From positions 372,001-436,000 of the forward strand of contig NZ_SZPZ01000006.1 in the NCBI RefSeq assembly GCF_005233875.1: a stretch of DNA of 64,000 nucleotides. Reading direction: 5' to 3'. The DNA is from Kribbella jiaozuonensis. GTDB taxonomy: Bacteria; Actinomycetota; Actinomycetes; Propionibacteriales; Kribbellaceae. The notes beneath the pieces are model-generated. The model saw only the letters and a list, made by a program, of their open reading frames with translations. It had not been told where the DNA came from and searched no databases. Below are positions 48,678 to 56,956 of this stretch, in pieces. The position numbers were made by a program, and so were the translations under genes. The first letter of the stretch is position 1, and every line of letters begins with the position of its first letter.

Positions 48678-49991
48678 TCAGCGGATGGCGGCGTACCGGC
48701 GGAGGGCCTCGGCGCGGGCCTCGCTGTGGTCGACGATCGGGGCCGGGTAGGCGTCGGCGCCGTACCTCCAGGGCTCGTGCGCCGCCTTGCCGTCGAGGTG
48801 CCGCAGCTCGGGCACCCAGCGCCGGATGTACTCACCGTCGGGGTCGAACTTCTGCCCCTGGCTGACCGGGTTGAAGATCCGGAAGTACGGCGCCGCGTCC
48901 GCCCCGCAGCCGGCCACCCACTGCCAGTTCAGCGAGTTCGACGCGAGATCGCCGTCGCGCAGCGACCGCATGAACCAGCGTGCGCCGAACCGCCAATGCA
49001 CGTGCAGATCCTTGACCAGGAACGACGCGACGACCATCCGCACCCGGTTGTGGACGAACCCGGTCTCGGCCAGCTGCCGCATCCCGGCGTCGACGAGCGG
49101 GAACCCGGTCCGCCCCGCGCACCACGCCTCGAACAGCTCGCCCGGTTCCTCGTACTGCATCTTGTCGAACTCCGGACGCAGCGGCTTCCACGCGGCCTGC
49201 GGGTTGCGCGCCAGCAGGTCCGCGCAGAACTCACGCCACGCCAGCTCGCGCCGGTACGCCTCCGCGCCGACGCTGCGCCTGCGGGCCAGATCGGCGAGCA
49301 TCGTCCGCGGGTGGATCTCGCCGTACTTCAACGGGACCGACATCCGCGACGTGCTGTCGAGATCGGGCCGATCGCGCTCGTCGTCGTACGCCGCGACGTC
49401 CTCGAGGTACGCCTTCCAGTGCTCGAGCGCCGCCCGCTCGCCGGCCCCGTCACCCGACGACGGCAGTTCCTCGCCGGAAGACTTCACCCACGTCACGTCG
49501 GCCGGCGCCTCCACCGGCTGCCGCCACCCGTGCGCCAGCCATGCCTTGAAGTACGGCGTGAACACCTGGTACGACCGCCCCTGCTGGTTCAGCACCCGTC
49601 CCGGCGCCACGGCGTACGGCGATCCCGTCCGCCTCAGCGGACACTTCAATGAGGCTTCAACTTCTTGATCGCGCTGTTGTCCGTACGGCCCGTAGTCCGC
49701 GCTGATGTGCACACTCGCAGCCCCGACCTCGTCCGCCAGAGCGGGTACGACGGTTGCCGGATCACCACGCCGTACGACGAGCCGTCCGCCCATCGCCTCG
49801 GACAGGCTGCGCAGCGACGCCGCGAGGTGATCCCGTCGTGGATCGCCCGACCGGTCCCAGAGCAACGGATCCACCGCAAATACGCCCAGAACCCGGCCGT
49901 CACCCGCCGCAACCGCGTCGAGCAGGGCCGGATTGTCCGCCAACCGCAGGTCCCGGCGGAACCACATCACCGCTGTCATCGTGCTCATCAT
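48678..49991 (-). CDS. phr: Deoxyribodipyrimidine photolyase
   Basis: 437 residues from ATG 49991 (or ATG 49979, which gives the usual MTAVMWFRRDLR start). The N-terminal alpha/beta domain is followed by the FAD domain with WREFCADLLARNP, TGFPLVDAGMRQLAETGFVHNRVRMVVASFLVKDL and NSLNWQWVAGCGADAAPYFRIFNP, the pattern of class I CPD photolyases. Repairs UV dimers with blue light. Monocistronic. 43 bp separate it from the upstream candidate GTG of the divergent IdeR gene. Confidence 0.93.
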   Translation of the reverse strand: MMSTMTAVMWFRRDLRLADNPALLDAVAAGDGRVLGVFAVDPLLWDRSGDPRRDHLAASLRSLSEAMGGRLVVRRGDPATVVPALADEVGAASVHISADYGPYGQQRDQEVEASLKCPLRRTGSPYAVAPGRVLNQQGRSYQVFTPYFKAWLAHGWRQPVEAPADVTWVKSSGEELPSSGDGAGERAALEHWKAYLEDVAAYDDERDRPDLDSTSRMSVPLKYGEIHPRTMLADLARRRSVGAEAYRRELAWREFCADLLARNPQAAWKPLRPEFDKMQYEEPGELFEAWCAGRTGFPLVDAGMRQLAETGFVHNRVRMVVASFLVKDLHVHWRFGARWFMRSLRDGDLASNSLNWQWVAGCGADAAPYFRIFNPVSQGQKFDPDGEYIRRWVPELRHLDGKAAHEPWRYGADAYPAPIVDHSEARAEALRRYAAIR

Positions 49992-50049
49992 CCGCCAGTA
50001 CCCAGCAGCGATTCGGTAAGGGTTGCCTCAATAGGTGAGAATGGTTGTC

Positions 50050-50754
50050 GTGAGCGAGCTGATCGATACCACCGAGATGTACCTGCGGACCGTCTACGAG
50101 CTGGAAGAAGAAGGCATCCTCCCTCTCCGGGCCCGGATTGCCGAGCGCCTGCACCAGTCCGGTCCTACGGTCAGTCAGACGGTTGCGCGGATGGAGCGCG
50201 ACGGTCTGATCAAGGTGGAGGGCGATCGCCATCTGGAGCTCACCGACGTCGGCCGCAAGCAGGCGGTCCGGGTGATGCGCAAGCACCGCCTCGCGGAGCG
50301 TCTGCTGGTCGATGTGATCGGGCTCGAGTGGGAGGACGTGCACGCCGAGGCCTGCCGCTGGGAGCACGTGATGAGCGACGCGGTCGAGCTGCGGCTGCTG
50401 AAGATCCTCGACAACCCGACCGAGTCGCCGTACGGCAACCCGATCCCGGGGCTGGAGGAGCTGCAGACCAGCGGTATCGCGAGCGGGATCGAGGACTTCC
50501 GGATCGGGGTCGAGCCGCTGGACCAGGTCCTCGACCAGTCCACCGGCGAGAGTGTGCGGGTGCTCGTCCGCCGGATCGCCGAGCCGGTGCAGACCGACGA
50601 CGGCGCGATGGCCGTACTGCGGAAGGCCGGCGCCCTGCCCGGCCGCGAGGTCGACTCGATCATGGACGCCGACGGCGTACTGGTCGGCAGCCGTGAGGCG
50701 GGCGGTGTGATCAGCGACGAGACCGCCGGCCACATCTTCGTCAGCCGCGTTTGA
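50050..50754 (+). CDS. ideR: DtxR/IdeR iron-dependent repressor
   Basis: 234 residues from GTG 50050. This start makes the metal ligands fall exactly on DtxR numbering: Met10, His79, Glu83, His98, Cys102, Glu105 and His106. Cys102 marks an iron-type (DtxR/IdeR) rather than a manganese-type (MntR) regulator. HTH: LRARIAERLHQSGPTVSQTVARMERDGLI. C-terminal SH3-like domain present (GALPGREVDSIMDADGVLVGS). It probably represses iron-uptake genes; efeUOB in this window is a candidate target. Confidence 0.94.
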   Translation: MSELIDTTEMYLRTVYELEEEGILPLRARIAERLHQSGPTVSQTVARMERDGLIKVEGDRHLELTDVGRKQAVRVMRKHRLAERLLVDVIGLEWEDVHAEACRWEHVMSDAVELRLLKILDNPTESPYGNPIPGLEELQTSGIASGIEDFRIGVEPLDQVLDQSTGESVRVLVRRIAEPVQTDDGAMAVLRKAGALPGREVDSIMDADGVLVGSREAGGVISDETAGHIFVSRV

Positions 50755-50829
50755 GCATCGTCAAGGCTGTGTTAACGCTGCGCACCCGATGCGGTACGTC
50801 GGGTTGCCGACGGGTACCGTCATCCCGCA

Positions 50830-51609
50830 ATGTCTGAGAACGCGATCGATTGGCCGCAGTACCTGCGGGAGTTCCACACCGCCACGCCCGGCAGCACGGA
50901 AGCGCTGCTGTCACGGGCAGTGGCCGGCGACCACACGCCGTACCGCTGGCTGGTCCGTGCCGTTTCCGGCGAGGCGCGCCGGGTGCTCGACCTCGCCTGC
51001 GGGAACGGGCCGGTGGCGCGTGAGCTGTACGGGCGCTGGGTAGTCGGCGTCGACAACAACCCGGCCCAGCTCGCCGGTGCGCCCGGTCCGAAGGTGCAGG
51101 CCGACGCGCTGCACCTGCCGTTCGCGAACGAGGTCTTCGACGTCGTCACCTGCTCGATGGGCCTGATGGTCCTCCAGCCGCTCCCTGACGTCCTCGCGGA
51201 GGCGGCCCGGGTACTGCGGCGGGGCGGCGTACTGGCGGCGATCGTGCCCGCCGTACGGCCGCTGCGGCGCGGGGACATCCGGACGCTGAGCGGTCTGACC
51301 ACGCGGCTGCGGTCGACGCCCCAGTTCCCGGCCGGCGGCGAGATCACCGAGCTGAAGGACCAGCTCCATCACGCCGGGTTCGACGTGATGGAGAGCCAGC
51401 GCGAGCGGTACGTCTACATGATCCGCAGCCGCGACGACGCCGTGCGGCTGGTGAACGCGCTCTACCTCCCGGGTACGCCGGACGTCCGTCGCGACACCGC
51501 CGCCGGGTGGCTCGCGGATCGTGCCGAATCGAAGGACGGGCTCGAGGTCGCGATCCCGATCCGCCGCATCACCGCGATGCGCACCAAGGTCGCACTGACC
51601 ATCTCCTGA
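50830..51609 (+). CDS. Class I SAM-dependent methyltransferase (type 11)
   Basis: 259 residues. SAM motif I VLDLACGNGPVARELYG (about 52-68), acidic loop VVGVDNNPAQL, and the post-I motif FDVVTCSMGLMVLQPLPDVLAEAARVLRRGGVL are typical of small-molecule methyltransferases. TACCGT lies 9 nt before the ATG; no ribosome site. The gap to ideR (50755-50829) shows nothing else. Substrate unknown. Confidence 0.85.
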   Translation: MSENAIDWPQYLREFHTATPGSTEALLSRAVAGDHTPYRWLVRAVSGEARRVLDLACGNGPVARELYGRWVVGVDNNPAQLAGAPGPKVQADALHLPFANEVFDVVTCSMGLMVLQPLPDVLAEAARVLRRGGVLAAIVPAVRPLRRGDIRTLSGLTTRLRSTPQFPAGGEITELKDQLHHAGFDVMESQRERYVYMIRSRDDAVRLVNALYLPGTPDVRRDTAAGWLADRAESKDGLEVAIPIRRITAMRTKVALTIS

Positions 51610-51640
51610 ATACCGGGCTCCGTTCGGGGCCCGCGGTCGG

Positions 51641-51646
51641 TACGGT
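51641..51646 (+). promoter_or_regulatory. -10 element of the leaderless pabB promoter (TACGGT)
   Basis: TACGGT, 6 nt, GTG 51653. It selects 51653 over the in-frame GTG at 51647. Confidence 0.5.
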
Positions 51647-51652
51647 GTGCTT

Positions 51653-53023
51653 GTGAGTGCGCTGCGCTGGTCCGTCCGGACGCTCGATCGAGCGCTCGAC
51701 GGCGAGACGGTCTACCGCGAGCTGCTGGCCGCCGAACCGGTCGCGTACTGGCTCGACGGCAGTCTGACCGACCGCGCCCCGCGACGCGTCTCCGTGCTCG
51801 GTACGAGCGTCGGCGCCGAGGTCATCACCAGGGATGTTGCCGTCGGCGACGTCTTCGCCGAGCTCAACCAACTGCTCGCGGACCGGGCCGGGGAGCCGCC
51901 GGCTGAACTGGCCGGGCTCTTCTGCGGCGGCTACGTCGGGTACTTCGGTTACGAGCTGAAGGCGCTCACCGGCGGTCGGGCCGCGCACGAGTCGCCGACA
52001 CCGGACGCACTCTGGATCTGGGCGAACCGGTTCGTCGTCATCGACCACGATCACGACCGGACCTATCTCGTCGCCGTCGACGAGCCCGGCGCCGGCGAGA
52101 GCTGGCTGGATCGTGCCGAGACAGCCGCCGCCGACTGGTGGATGGGCAGCGTCGACGCCCCGGCGATCGCCGCGCTCGACCTCGAGGCGCATCTCGAGCA
52201 GGACCGGGCGACGTACCTGGCCGGTATCGCGCGGGTGCTGGAGGAGCTGGAGGCCGGCCAGACGTACGAGGTCAATCTGACGAACCGGGTCCGGCTGCCG
52301 GCCGTGCAGGACCCGTTCGAGTTCTTCCGCTGGCAACGCTCGGCCAACCCGGCGCCGTACGCCGCCTTCCTCCGGTATGGCGACCTCGCTGTGGCGAGCT
52401 CGTCGCCGGAACGGTTCCTGACCGTGGACGCGGACGGCTGGGCCGAGTGCCGGCCGATCAAGGGGACCGCGCCGCGCGATCTCGACCCGGCCGAGGACCA
52501 GCTCGCGGCGAAGGCGCTGGCCGAGGACGACAAGACCCGGGCCGAGAACCTGATGATCGTCGACCTGATCCGCAACGACCTCGGCCGGGTGAGCGTGCCG
52601 GGGACCGTGACCGTGCCGCAGCTGATGCAGGTCGAGAGCTACCGGACCATGCACCAGCTGGTGACGACGGTCCGCGGCCGGTTGCGGGACGGGCTCACTG
52701 CGGTCGACGCGGTTCGCGCCTGCTTCCCCCCGGGGTCGATGACGGGTGCGCCGAAGATCCGCACGATGGAGATCATCGACGAGCTCGAATGGAGTGCCCG
52801 CGGGGTGTACTCCGGTGCGCTCGGCTACCTGTCCCTGGACGGGCGGGCGGACCTGAGTGTGGTGATCCGGACGGCGGTGCTGACTCCGGACGGGACCGTG
52901 ATCGGGGCGGGGGGTGCGATCGTGCTGGATTCCGACCCGGTCGCGGAGTACGAAGAAATGGTGCTGAAAGCAACGGCAGCCGTAGGCCGGGCGGGCCGCG
53001 GGTACGGATCTTTCCGCGGATGA
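51653..53023 (+). CDS. pabB: Aminodeoxychorismate synthase component I
   Basis: 456 residues. Chorismate-binding (TrpE/PabB) C-terminal domain: AGQTYEVNLTNRVRLP, AVASSSPERFL, ECRPIKGTAPRD (the PIKGT motif marks PabB-like enzymes), ENLMIVDLIRNDLGRV, and DAVRACFPPGSMTGAPKIRTMEIIDELEW. Makes 4-amino-4-deoxychorismate for folate or for aminobenzoate natural products. Followed 12 bp later by pabC. No glutaminase (pabA) is in the window. Confidence 0.93.
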   Translation: MSALRWSVRTLDRALDGETVYRELLAAEPVAYWLDGSLTDRAPRRVSVLGTSVGAEVITRDVAVGDVFAELNQLLADRAGEPPAELAGLFCGGYVGYFGYELKALTGGRAAHESPTPDALWIWANRFVVIDHDHDRTYLVAVDEPGAGESWLDRAETAAADWWMGSVDAPAIAALDLEAHLEQDRATYLAGIARVLEELEAGQTYEVNLTNRVRLPAVQDPFEFFRWQRSANPAPYAAFLRYGDLAVASSSPERFLTVDADGWAECRPIKGTAPRDLDPAEDQLAAKALAEDDKTRAENLMIVDLIRNDLGRVSVPGTVTVPQLMQVESYRTMHQLVTTVRGRLRDGLTAVDAVRACFPPGSMTGAPKIRTMEIIDELEWSARGVYSGALGYLSLDGRADLSVVIRTAVLTPDGTVIGAGGAIVLDSDPVAEYEEMVLKATAAVGRAGRGYGSFRG

Positions 53024-53035
53024 AGGGTGGGGGAG

Positions 53036-53734
53036 ATGAGTGGTCTGCTGGTGGCGGATTCGTTCCTGGTTGCCAATGGCAAGGTCCGGGGACTGGAGCT
53101 GCACCGGGAACGGTTCGTCCGGTCGTGTGCCGCGGCGGGGGTCGCCGCGGAACGGTTCTGGGACGAGCAGGCCGGGCGGCTGCCCGGGTTCGGGCGGTGG
53201 TTCCCGCGGTTCGAGCTGCAGGCGTCGGGTGAGCTCGCCGTCCAGCTGCGGCCGGCGCCGCCGATCGGCGGGCGCGTGCGGGTCGCCGTCCACGAGGGGC
53301 CGGATCCGCGGACCGCGCCGCGGGTGAAGGGTCCGGATCTGGAGCTGCTCGGCAAGCTGAAGGAGTCGGCGCCTGATCGTGCCGACGAGATCCTGTTGCT
53401 CGACGCCGACGGGACCGTGCTCGAGGCGACGTACTCGGCTGTTGTCTGGTGGGACGACGAGACGCTCTGCTTCCCGCAGTCAGATCGGCCGCTGCTCGCT
53501 TCGGTGACAGCGCAGCTCCTGCGCCGGATCGCCGGCAGCCAGGGCGTCGAGATCTCCGAGCGAGCCGTCACTCCGCAGGACCTGCAGAACACGACCGAGG
53601 CGTGGCTGGTCAACGCGCTGCACGGCATCCGCCCGATCCACGCCTGGGGCGCCTCGGCGATCGATCCGCTGCCGAACTCCGTCTCCACCCTCTGGCAGTC
53701 CCACCTGGAGTCGCTGGCGGCCCGTCTGCCCTGA
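53036..53734 (+). CDS. pabC: 4-amino-4-deoxychorismate lyase / class IV aminotransferase-like
   Basis: About 232 residues. Start uncertain between ATG 53036 (a purine-rich stretch directly abuts it) and GTG 53027. Fold-type IV PLP features: LVADSFLVANGKVRGLELHRERF at the N-terminus, RVKGPDLELLGKLKESA around the PLP lysine, and DEILLLDADGTVLEATYSAVVWW near the carboxylate-binding loop. Follows pabB in an operon, so conversion of aminodeoxychorismate to p-aminobenzoate is likely. Confidence 0.88.
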   Translation: MSGLLVADSFLVANGKVRGLELHRERFVRSCAAAGVAAERFWDEQAGRLPGFGRWFPRFELQASGELAVQLRPAPPIGGRVRVAVHEGPDPRTAPRVKGPDLELLGKLKESAPDRADEILLLDADGTVLEATYSAVVWWDDETLCFPQSDRPLLASVTAQLLRRIAGSQGVEISERAVTPQDLQNTTEAWLVNALHGIRPIHAWGASAIDPLPNSVSTLWQSHLESLAARLP

Positions 53735-53754
53735 TCGGAACCCACTTGTAAATG

Positions 53755-53762
53755 TGATATCA
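53755..53762 (+). promoter_or_regulatory. TGATATCA palindrome upstream of SPFH-RHH-GPP34 operon
   Basis: tgatatca flanked by aaatg and ttttg, an AT-rich island in GC-rich DNA, 39 bp before the SPFH gene. The operon encodes its own ribbon-helix-helix protein, a natural candidate to bind this site. Confidence 0.55.
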
Positions 53763-53801
53763 TTTTGCTACCTTCGAGCTATTCGAGAAGGAGGCAATGT
53801 G

Positions 53802-54707
53802 ATGGTGGATGTCGCGGTGGAGATGCCGGCCCCGAAGGTGACCGAGCGCGCCGGCCGGGATCTGAACGGTTGGCCGATGGCGCTGCTGGCGTTCGTGCTG
53901 CTGGTGGCAGGGGTGGCCGGTTTCATCATTGGCGCCACCCACGATCGGGGTGCGGAGGTCGTGCTCGCGATCGCGGTGTTCGTGGTCGGCCTGATCGTCG
54001 CCGCCGGGCTGACCCCGGTGTCGCCGGGCCGGGCGCGGGTCGTACAGATCCTCGGGCGGTACTCCGGGACCGTGCGGACCAACGGGCTGCGCTGGGTGAA
54101 CCCGATCTCCTCGCGGCGTGAGGTCTCCACCCGGATCCGCAACCACGAGACGGCCGTTGCCAAGGTCAACGATGCCGACGGCAACCCGATCGAGATCGCC
54201 GCGGTGGTGGTCTGGCAGGTCGAGGACACCGCGCAGGCGATGTTCGAGGTGGACGACTTCGTCGAGTTCGTCGCGATCCAGACCGAGACCGCGGTCCGGC
54301 ACATCGCCAACAGCTATCCGTACGACGTACATCCCGATGGCGAGGTGTTGTCGCTGCGGGACAGCACGGACGAGATCACCGAGAAGTTGTCGGCCGAGAT
54401 CGGTGCTCGGGTGCACGCGGCCGGTGTGCATGTGATCGAGTCGCGGATCACCCACCTTGCGTATGCGCCGGAGATCGCCCAGGCGATGCTGCGGCGGCAG
54501 CAGGCGGGTGCCGTCGTCGCGGCCCGGCAGCGGATCGTTGAAGGTGCGGTCGGCATGGTCGAGCTGGCGCTGGACCGGCTGTCCGAGCACGAGGTGGTCG
54601 AGCTGGACGAGGAGCGGAAGGCGACGATGGTCAGCAACCTGCTGGTGGTGCTGTGCGGCGACCGTGACGCCCAGCCGGTGGTCAACGCCGGCTCGCTCTA
54701 CCAGTGA
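53802..54707 (+). CDS. SPFH/Band-7 (slipin/stomatin-like) membrane protein
   Basis: 301 residues from ATG 53802, AAGGAGG 7 nt upstream (GTG 53799 possible). Two adjoining membrane helices (ALLAFVLLVAGVAGFIIGA, VVLAIAVFVVGLIVAAGL) are followed by the SPFH domain (RARVVQILGRYSGTVRTNGLRWVNP, DADGNPIEIAAVVVWQVEDTAQAMFEVDD) and a C-terminal helix with HLAYAPEIAQAMLRRQQAGAVVAARQRIVEGAV, the conserved slipin region. Probably forms oligomeric membrane microdomains. First gene of a three-gene operon. Confidence 0.92.
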   Translation: MVDVAVEMPAPKVTERAGRDLNGWPMALLAFVLLVAGVAGFIIGATHDRGAEVVLAIAVFVVGLIVAAGLTPVSPGRARVVQILGRYSGTVRTNGLRWVNPISSRREVSTRIRNHETAVAKVNDADGNPIEIAAVVVWQVEDTAQAMFEVDDFVEFVAIQTETAVRHIANSYPYDVHPDGEVLSLRDSTDEITEKLSAEIGARVHAAGVHVIESRITHLAYAPEIAQAMLRRQQAGAVVAARQRIVEGAVGMVELALDRLSEHEVVELDEERKATMVSNLLVVLCGDRDAQPVVNAGSLYQ

Positions 54708-54720
54708 GTGGTCGTCTGCC

Positions 54721-54939
54721 GTGGCTGTCGAACGCAAGAAGATCCTGCTCCGGCTGGATCCCGTGGTGCACGACGCGCTGGCCCGCTGGGCGGCCGACGA
54801 CCTGCGCAGCACCAACGCCCAGATCGAGTTCCTGCTCCGCCGGGCCCTGGCCGACGCCGGCCGCCTCCCCGGCGGAGTAGGCAAACTCCGCCGCCCCGGC
54901 CGTCCTCCGAAGGAGGAAGACGATGACCAGAAGGAATGA
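54721..54939 (+). CDS. Small ribbon-helix-helix (Arc-type) DNA-binding protein
   Basis: 72 residues from GTG 54721, 13 bp after the SPFH stop. RHH pattern: beta strand KKILLRLDPVVHDALARWA with an alternating start, helix, then DDLRSTNAQIEFLLRRALADAG. A basic Pro-rich and acidic tail follows (RRPGRPPKEEDDDQ). Possible autoregulator of the operon through the TGATATCA site. Confidence 0.85.
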   Translation: MAVERKKILLRLDPVVHDALARWAADDLRSTNAQIEFLLRRALADAGRLPGGVGKLRRPGRPPKEEDDDQKE

Positions 54940-55642
54940 AACGCTCGCCGGAGGTGGGCAGACGTTGCGACGTACGCCGCGGCCTGCCCGGAAGGTAGTT
55001 GCTCTAGGCAATCTCCAGACGCCGGACTCGTTGGCGGCCCGGATGTTCTTGCTGTGTTGCGATCCGGAGCGGGGGCGGCTGGGTGCGCGGTCGAAGATCG
55101 GGAAGGTGCTGCGGGCGGCGACGCTTGTGGACCTGCAGCTGGCGGGGAATGTGGTTGACGAGGGTGGGCGGGTGCGGGTGACGGCGGTGCCGGCTCCGCG
55201 GGATGTGGTGTCGGCCGGGGTGTTGGAGGAACTGCGGGCGGTGGGCCCGCGGCGGTGGCGGCACTGGATTGATCGGCGGGGCGGGGTGACCGTACGCCGG
55301 GTTCGCGACGAGCTCGAGCGGGCGCGGTTGATCAAGGTGGAGCCGCATCGGATTCTCGGGATCATCCCGGCGGATCGCATCACGGTCCGGCACCCGCTGA
55401 TGCGGCGGCAGCTGCTCCAGGCCGCCCATGACACGCTGCGCGCCTCGCGGCTGGTGTCGCGGGTGGACCTGCGCGACGCCTCGATCGTCGTACTCGCGTC
55501 CACCGCGGACCTGCGCACGATCGTCAGCAAGGAGCAGCGGATCCGGCACAAGGACCGCCTGGCGCAGCTCGCGGTGCGCGTCGGTCCCGTCGTACCGGCG
55601 CTGAAGAAGGCGATCCAGCAGGGGCAATCCGCCGGCGGGTGA
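54923..55642 (+). CDS. GPP34 (GOLPH3/Vps74-like) family protein
   Basis: 239 residues, AAGGAGG 7 nt before the ATG, overlapping the RHH gene by 17 bp. GPP34 features: SLAARMFLLCCDPERGRLGARSKIGKVLRAATLVDLQLAGNV, followed by all-helical repeats (VLEELRAVGPRRWRHWIDR, LIKVEPHRILGIIP). Eukaryotic homologues bind phosphoinositides at Golgi membranes; bacterial roles are unclear. Pairing with an SPFH membrane protein suggests a joint membrane function. Confidence 0.85.
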   Translation: MTRRNETLAGGGQTLRRTPRPARKVVALGNLQTPDSLAARMFLLCCDPERGRLGARSKIGKVLRAATLVDLQLAGNVVDEGGRVRVTAVPAPRDVVSAGVLEELRAVGPRRWRHWIDRRGGVTVRRVRDELERARLIKVEPHRILGIIPADRITVRHPLMRRQLLQAAHDTLRASRLVSRVDLRDASIVVLASTADLRTIVSKEQRIRHKDRLAQLAVRVGPVVPALKKAIQQGQSAGG

Positions 55643-55663
55643 CCCCGGGGGGTGCTATGGTTC

Positions 55664-55677
55664 GTTACTCAAGTAAC
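55664..55677 (+). promoter_or_regulatory. Operator gttact-ca-agtaac of the intact GntR-ABC operon
   Basis: Perfect six-base arms with a CA centre, 23 bp before the GntR start and just downstream of a TATGGT -10-like sequence (55656-55661). This position would block transcription initiation. Confidence 0.7.
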
Positions 55678-55700
55678 TAACCAAGGAAGGGGGTGGGGTT

Positions 55701-56060
55701 GTGTTCGACGACCGGAGTCCGATCTATCTGCAGATCGCGGACCAGATCAAGAACGACATCGTGACCGGCGCGCTGGCCGAGGACGAGCAGGTGATGTCGA
55801 CCAACCAGTACGCCGCCTTCTACCGGATCAACCCGGCCACCGCGGCCAAAGGTTTCGCGCAGCTGGTCGACGAGGGCGTGCTGTACAAGAAGCGCGGTAT
55901 CGGGATGTTCGTCTCCCCGAACGCCCGCGACCTGCTCCGCACCGGCCGCCGCGACTCGTTCTTCGCCGACGTCGTCGACCCGATGATCCGCGAGGCCAAA
56001 GCGATCGGCATCCCCTTGAAAGACATCCTCCAGCACATCCGCACGTACGGAGACGCCTGA
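55701..56060 (+). CDS. GntR/YtrA-family regulator of an ABC operon
   Basis: 119 residues from GTG 55701; GGAAGGGGG lies upstream. YtrA-type: FDDRSPIYLQIADQIKNDIVTGALAEDEQVMSTNQYAAFYRINPATAAKGFAQLVDEGVLYKKRGIGMFV plus a short helical tail. It is the first gene of a coupled operon with the ATPase (TGATG). Equivalent to the interrupted pair at 46.0-48.6 kb. Confidence 0.92.
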   Translation: MFDDRSPIYLQIADQIKNDIVTGALAEDEQVMSTNQYAAFYRINPATAAKGFAQLVDEGVLYKKRGIGMFVSPNARDLLRTGRRDSFFADVVDPMIREAKAIGIPLKDILQHIRTYGDA

Positions 56061-56956
56061 TGACCACCGCCCTGACCGTCAGGACCGAGAACCTCTCGGT
56101 CCGGTTCGCCGGCGTGCCGGCGCTGGACCGGCTCGATCTGCGGCTGGCGCCCGGCAAGATCCACGGGCTGCTCGGCCGCAACGGATCCGGGAAGAGCACG
56201 CTCGCCGCGGTCCTGGCCGGATTCCGGCGGCCTGACGAGGGTCGCGTCCTGATCGAGGGCGGCGACCTCGGTACGGCGCAGGAGCCGTACGAGAACGCCG
56301 TCGTCACCAGCCGGCTCTGCCTGATCCGCGAATCCGGCGACCGGCCCGACGCAGTACCAGTCAAACAAGCGATCAGTCTCGCGGCCGCGCTCCGGCCGTA
56401 CTGGGATGCCGAGCTCGCCGGCGACCTATTGGACCGCTTCGAAGTGCCGCTGAACAAGAAGATCCAGAAGCTCTCCCGCGGTAAGAAGTCCGCGCTCGGC
56501 GTCGTCCTCGGGCTCGCCAGCCGCGCTCCGCTGACGATCTTCGACGAGAGCTACCTCGGCATGGACGTCCCGTCGCGGAACCTGTTCTACGACGCCCTGC
56601 TCGCCGACTACACCGAAGTACCGCGCACGTTCGTGCTGTCGACCCACCTGGTCAGCGAGGTCAGCGCGATGCTCGAGGAGGTCGTCATCCTCGACAACGG
56701 CCGCCTCGTCACGCAGTCACCGGTGGACTCGTTGCGCGGCCGCGGCGCCTCGATCGTCGGACCGGCCGCGGCCGTGGACAAGTTCACCGTCGGCTTCACC
56801 GTGCTCGCGGAGGAGCGGCTCGGCGGCACCAAGTCCACGACGGTTCTCGGCGACCTCGATCCGGCGCTGCTGGCGGACGCGGCTGCCGCCGGTCTGGAGA
56901 TCGGTCCGGTCGGCCTGCAGGATCTCTTCGTCCATCTGACAGGAGCCCGCTCATGA
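56060..56956 (+). CDS. ABC transporter ATP-binding protein (GntR-linked, intact operon)
   Basis: 298 residues from ATG 56060, which shares a base with the GntR stop. Walker A GRNGSGKST (39-47), degenerate signature LSRGKKSALGV, Walker B LTIFDESYLGMD where Ser replaces the usual Pro, and H-loop STHLVSE. The degenerate signature is common in this YtrB-like subgroup. Works with the following membrane protein. Confidence 0.92.
   Translation: MTTALTVRTENLSVRFAGVPALDRLDLRLAPGKIHGLLGRNGSGKSTLAAVLAGFRRPDEGRVLIEGGDLGTAQEPYENAVVTSRLCLIRESGDRPDAVPVKQAISLAAALRPYWDAELAGDLLDRFEVPLNKKIQKLSRGKKSALGVVLGLASRAPLTIFDESYLGMDVPSRNLFYDALLADYTEVPRTFVLSTHLVSEVSAMLEEVVILDNGRLVTQSPVDSLRGRGASIVGPAAAVDKFTVGFTVLAEERLGGTKSTTVLGDLDPALLADAAAAGLEIGPVGLQDLFVHLTGARS

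Noticed and set aside
50014..50034. Iron box (DtxR/IdeR site) upstream of ideR
   Set aside because: ggtaagggttgcctcaat resembles only one half of the TTAGGTTAGGCTAACCTAA consensus; too weak to annotate.
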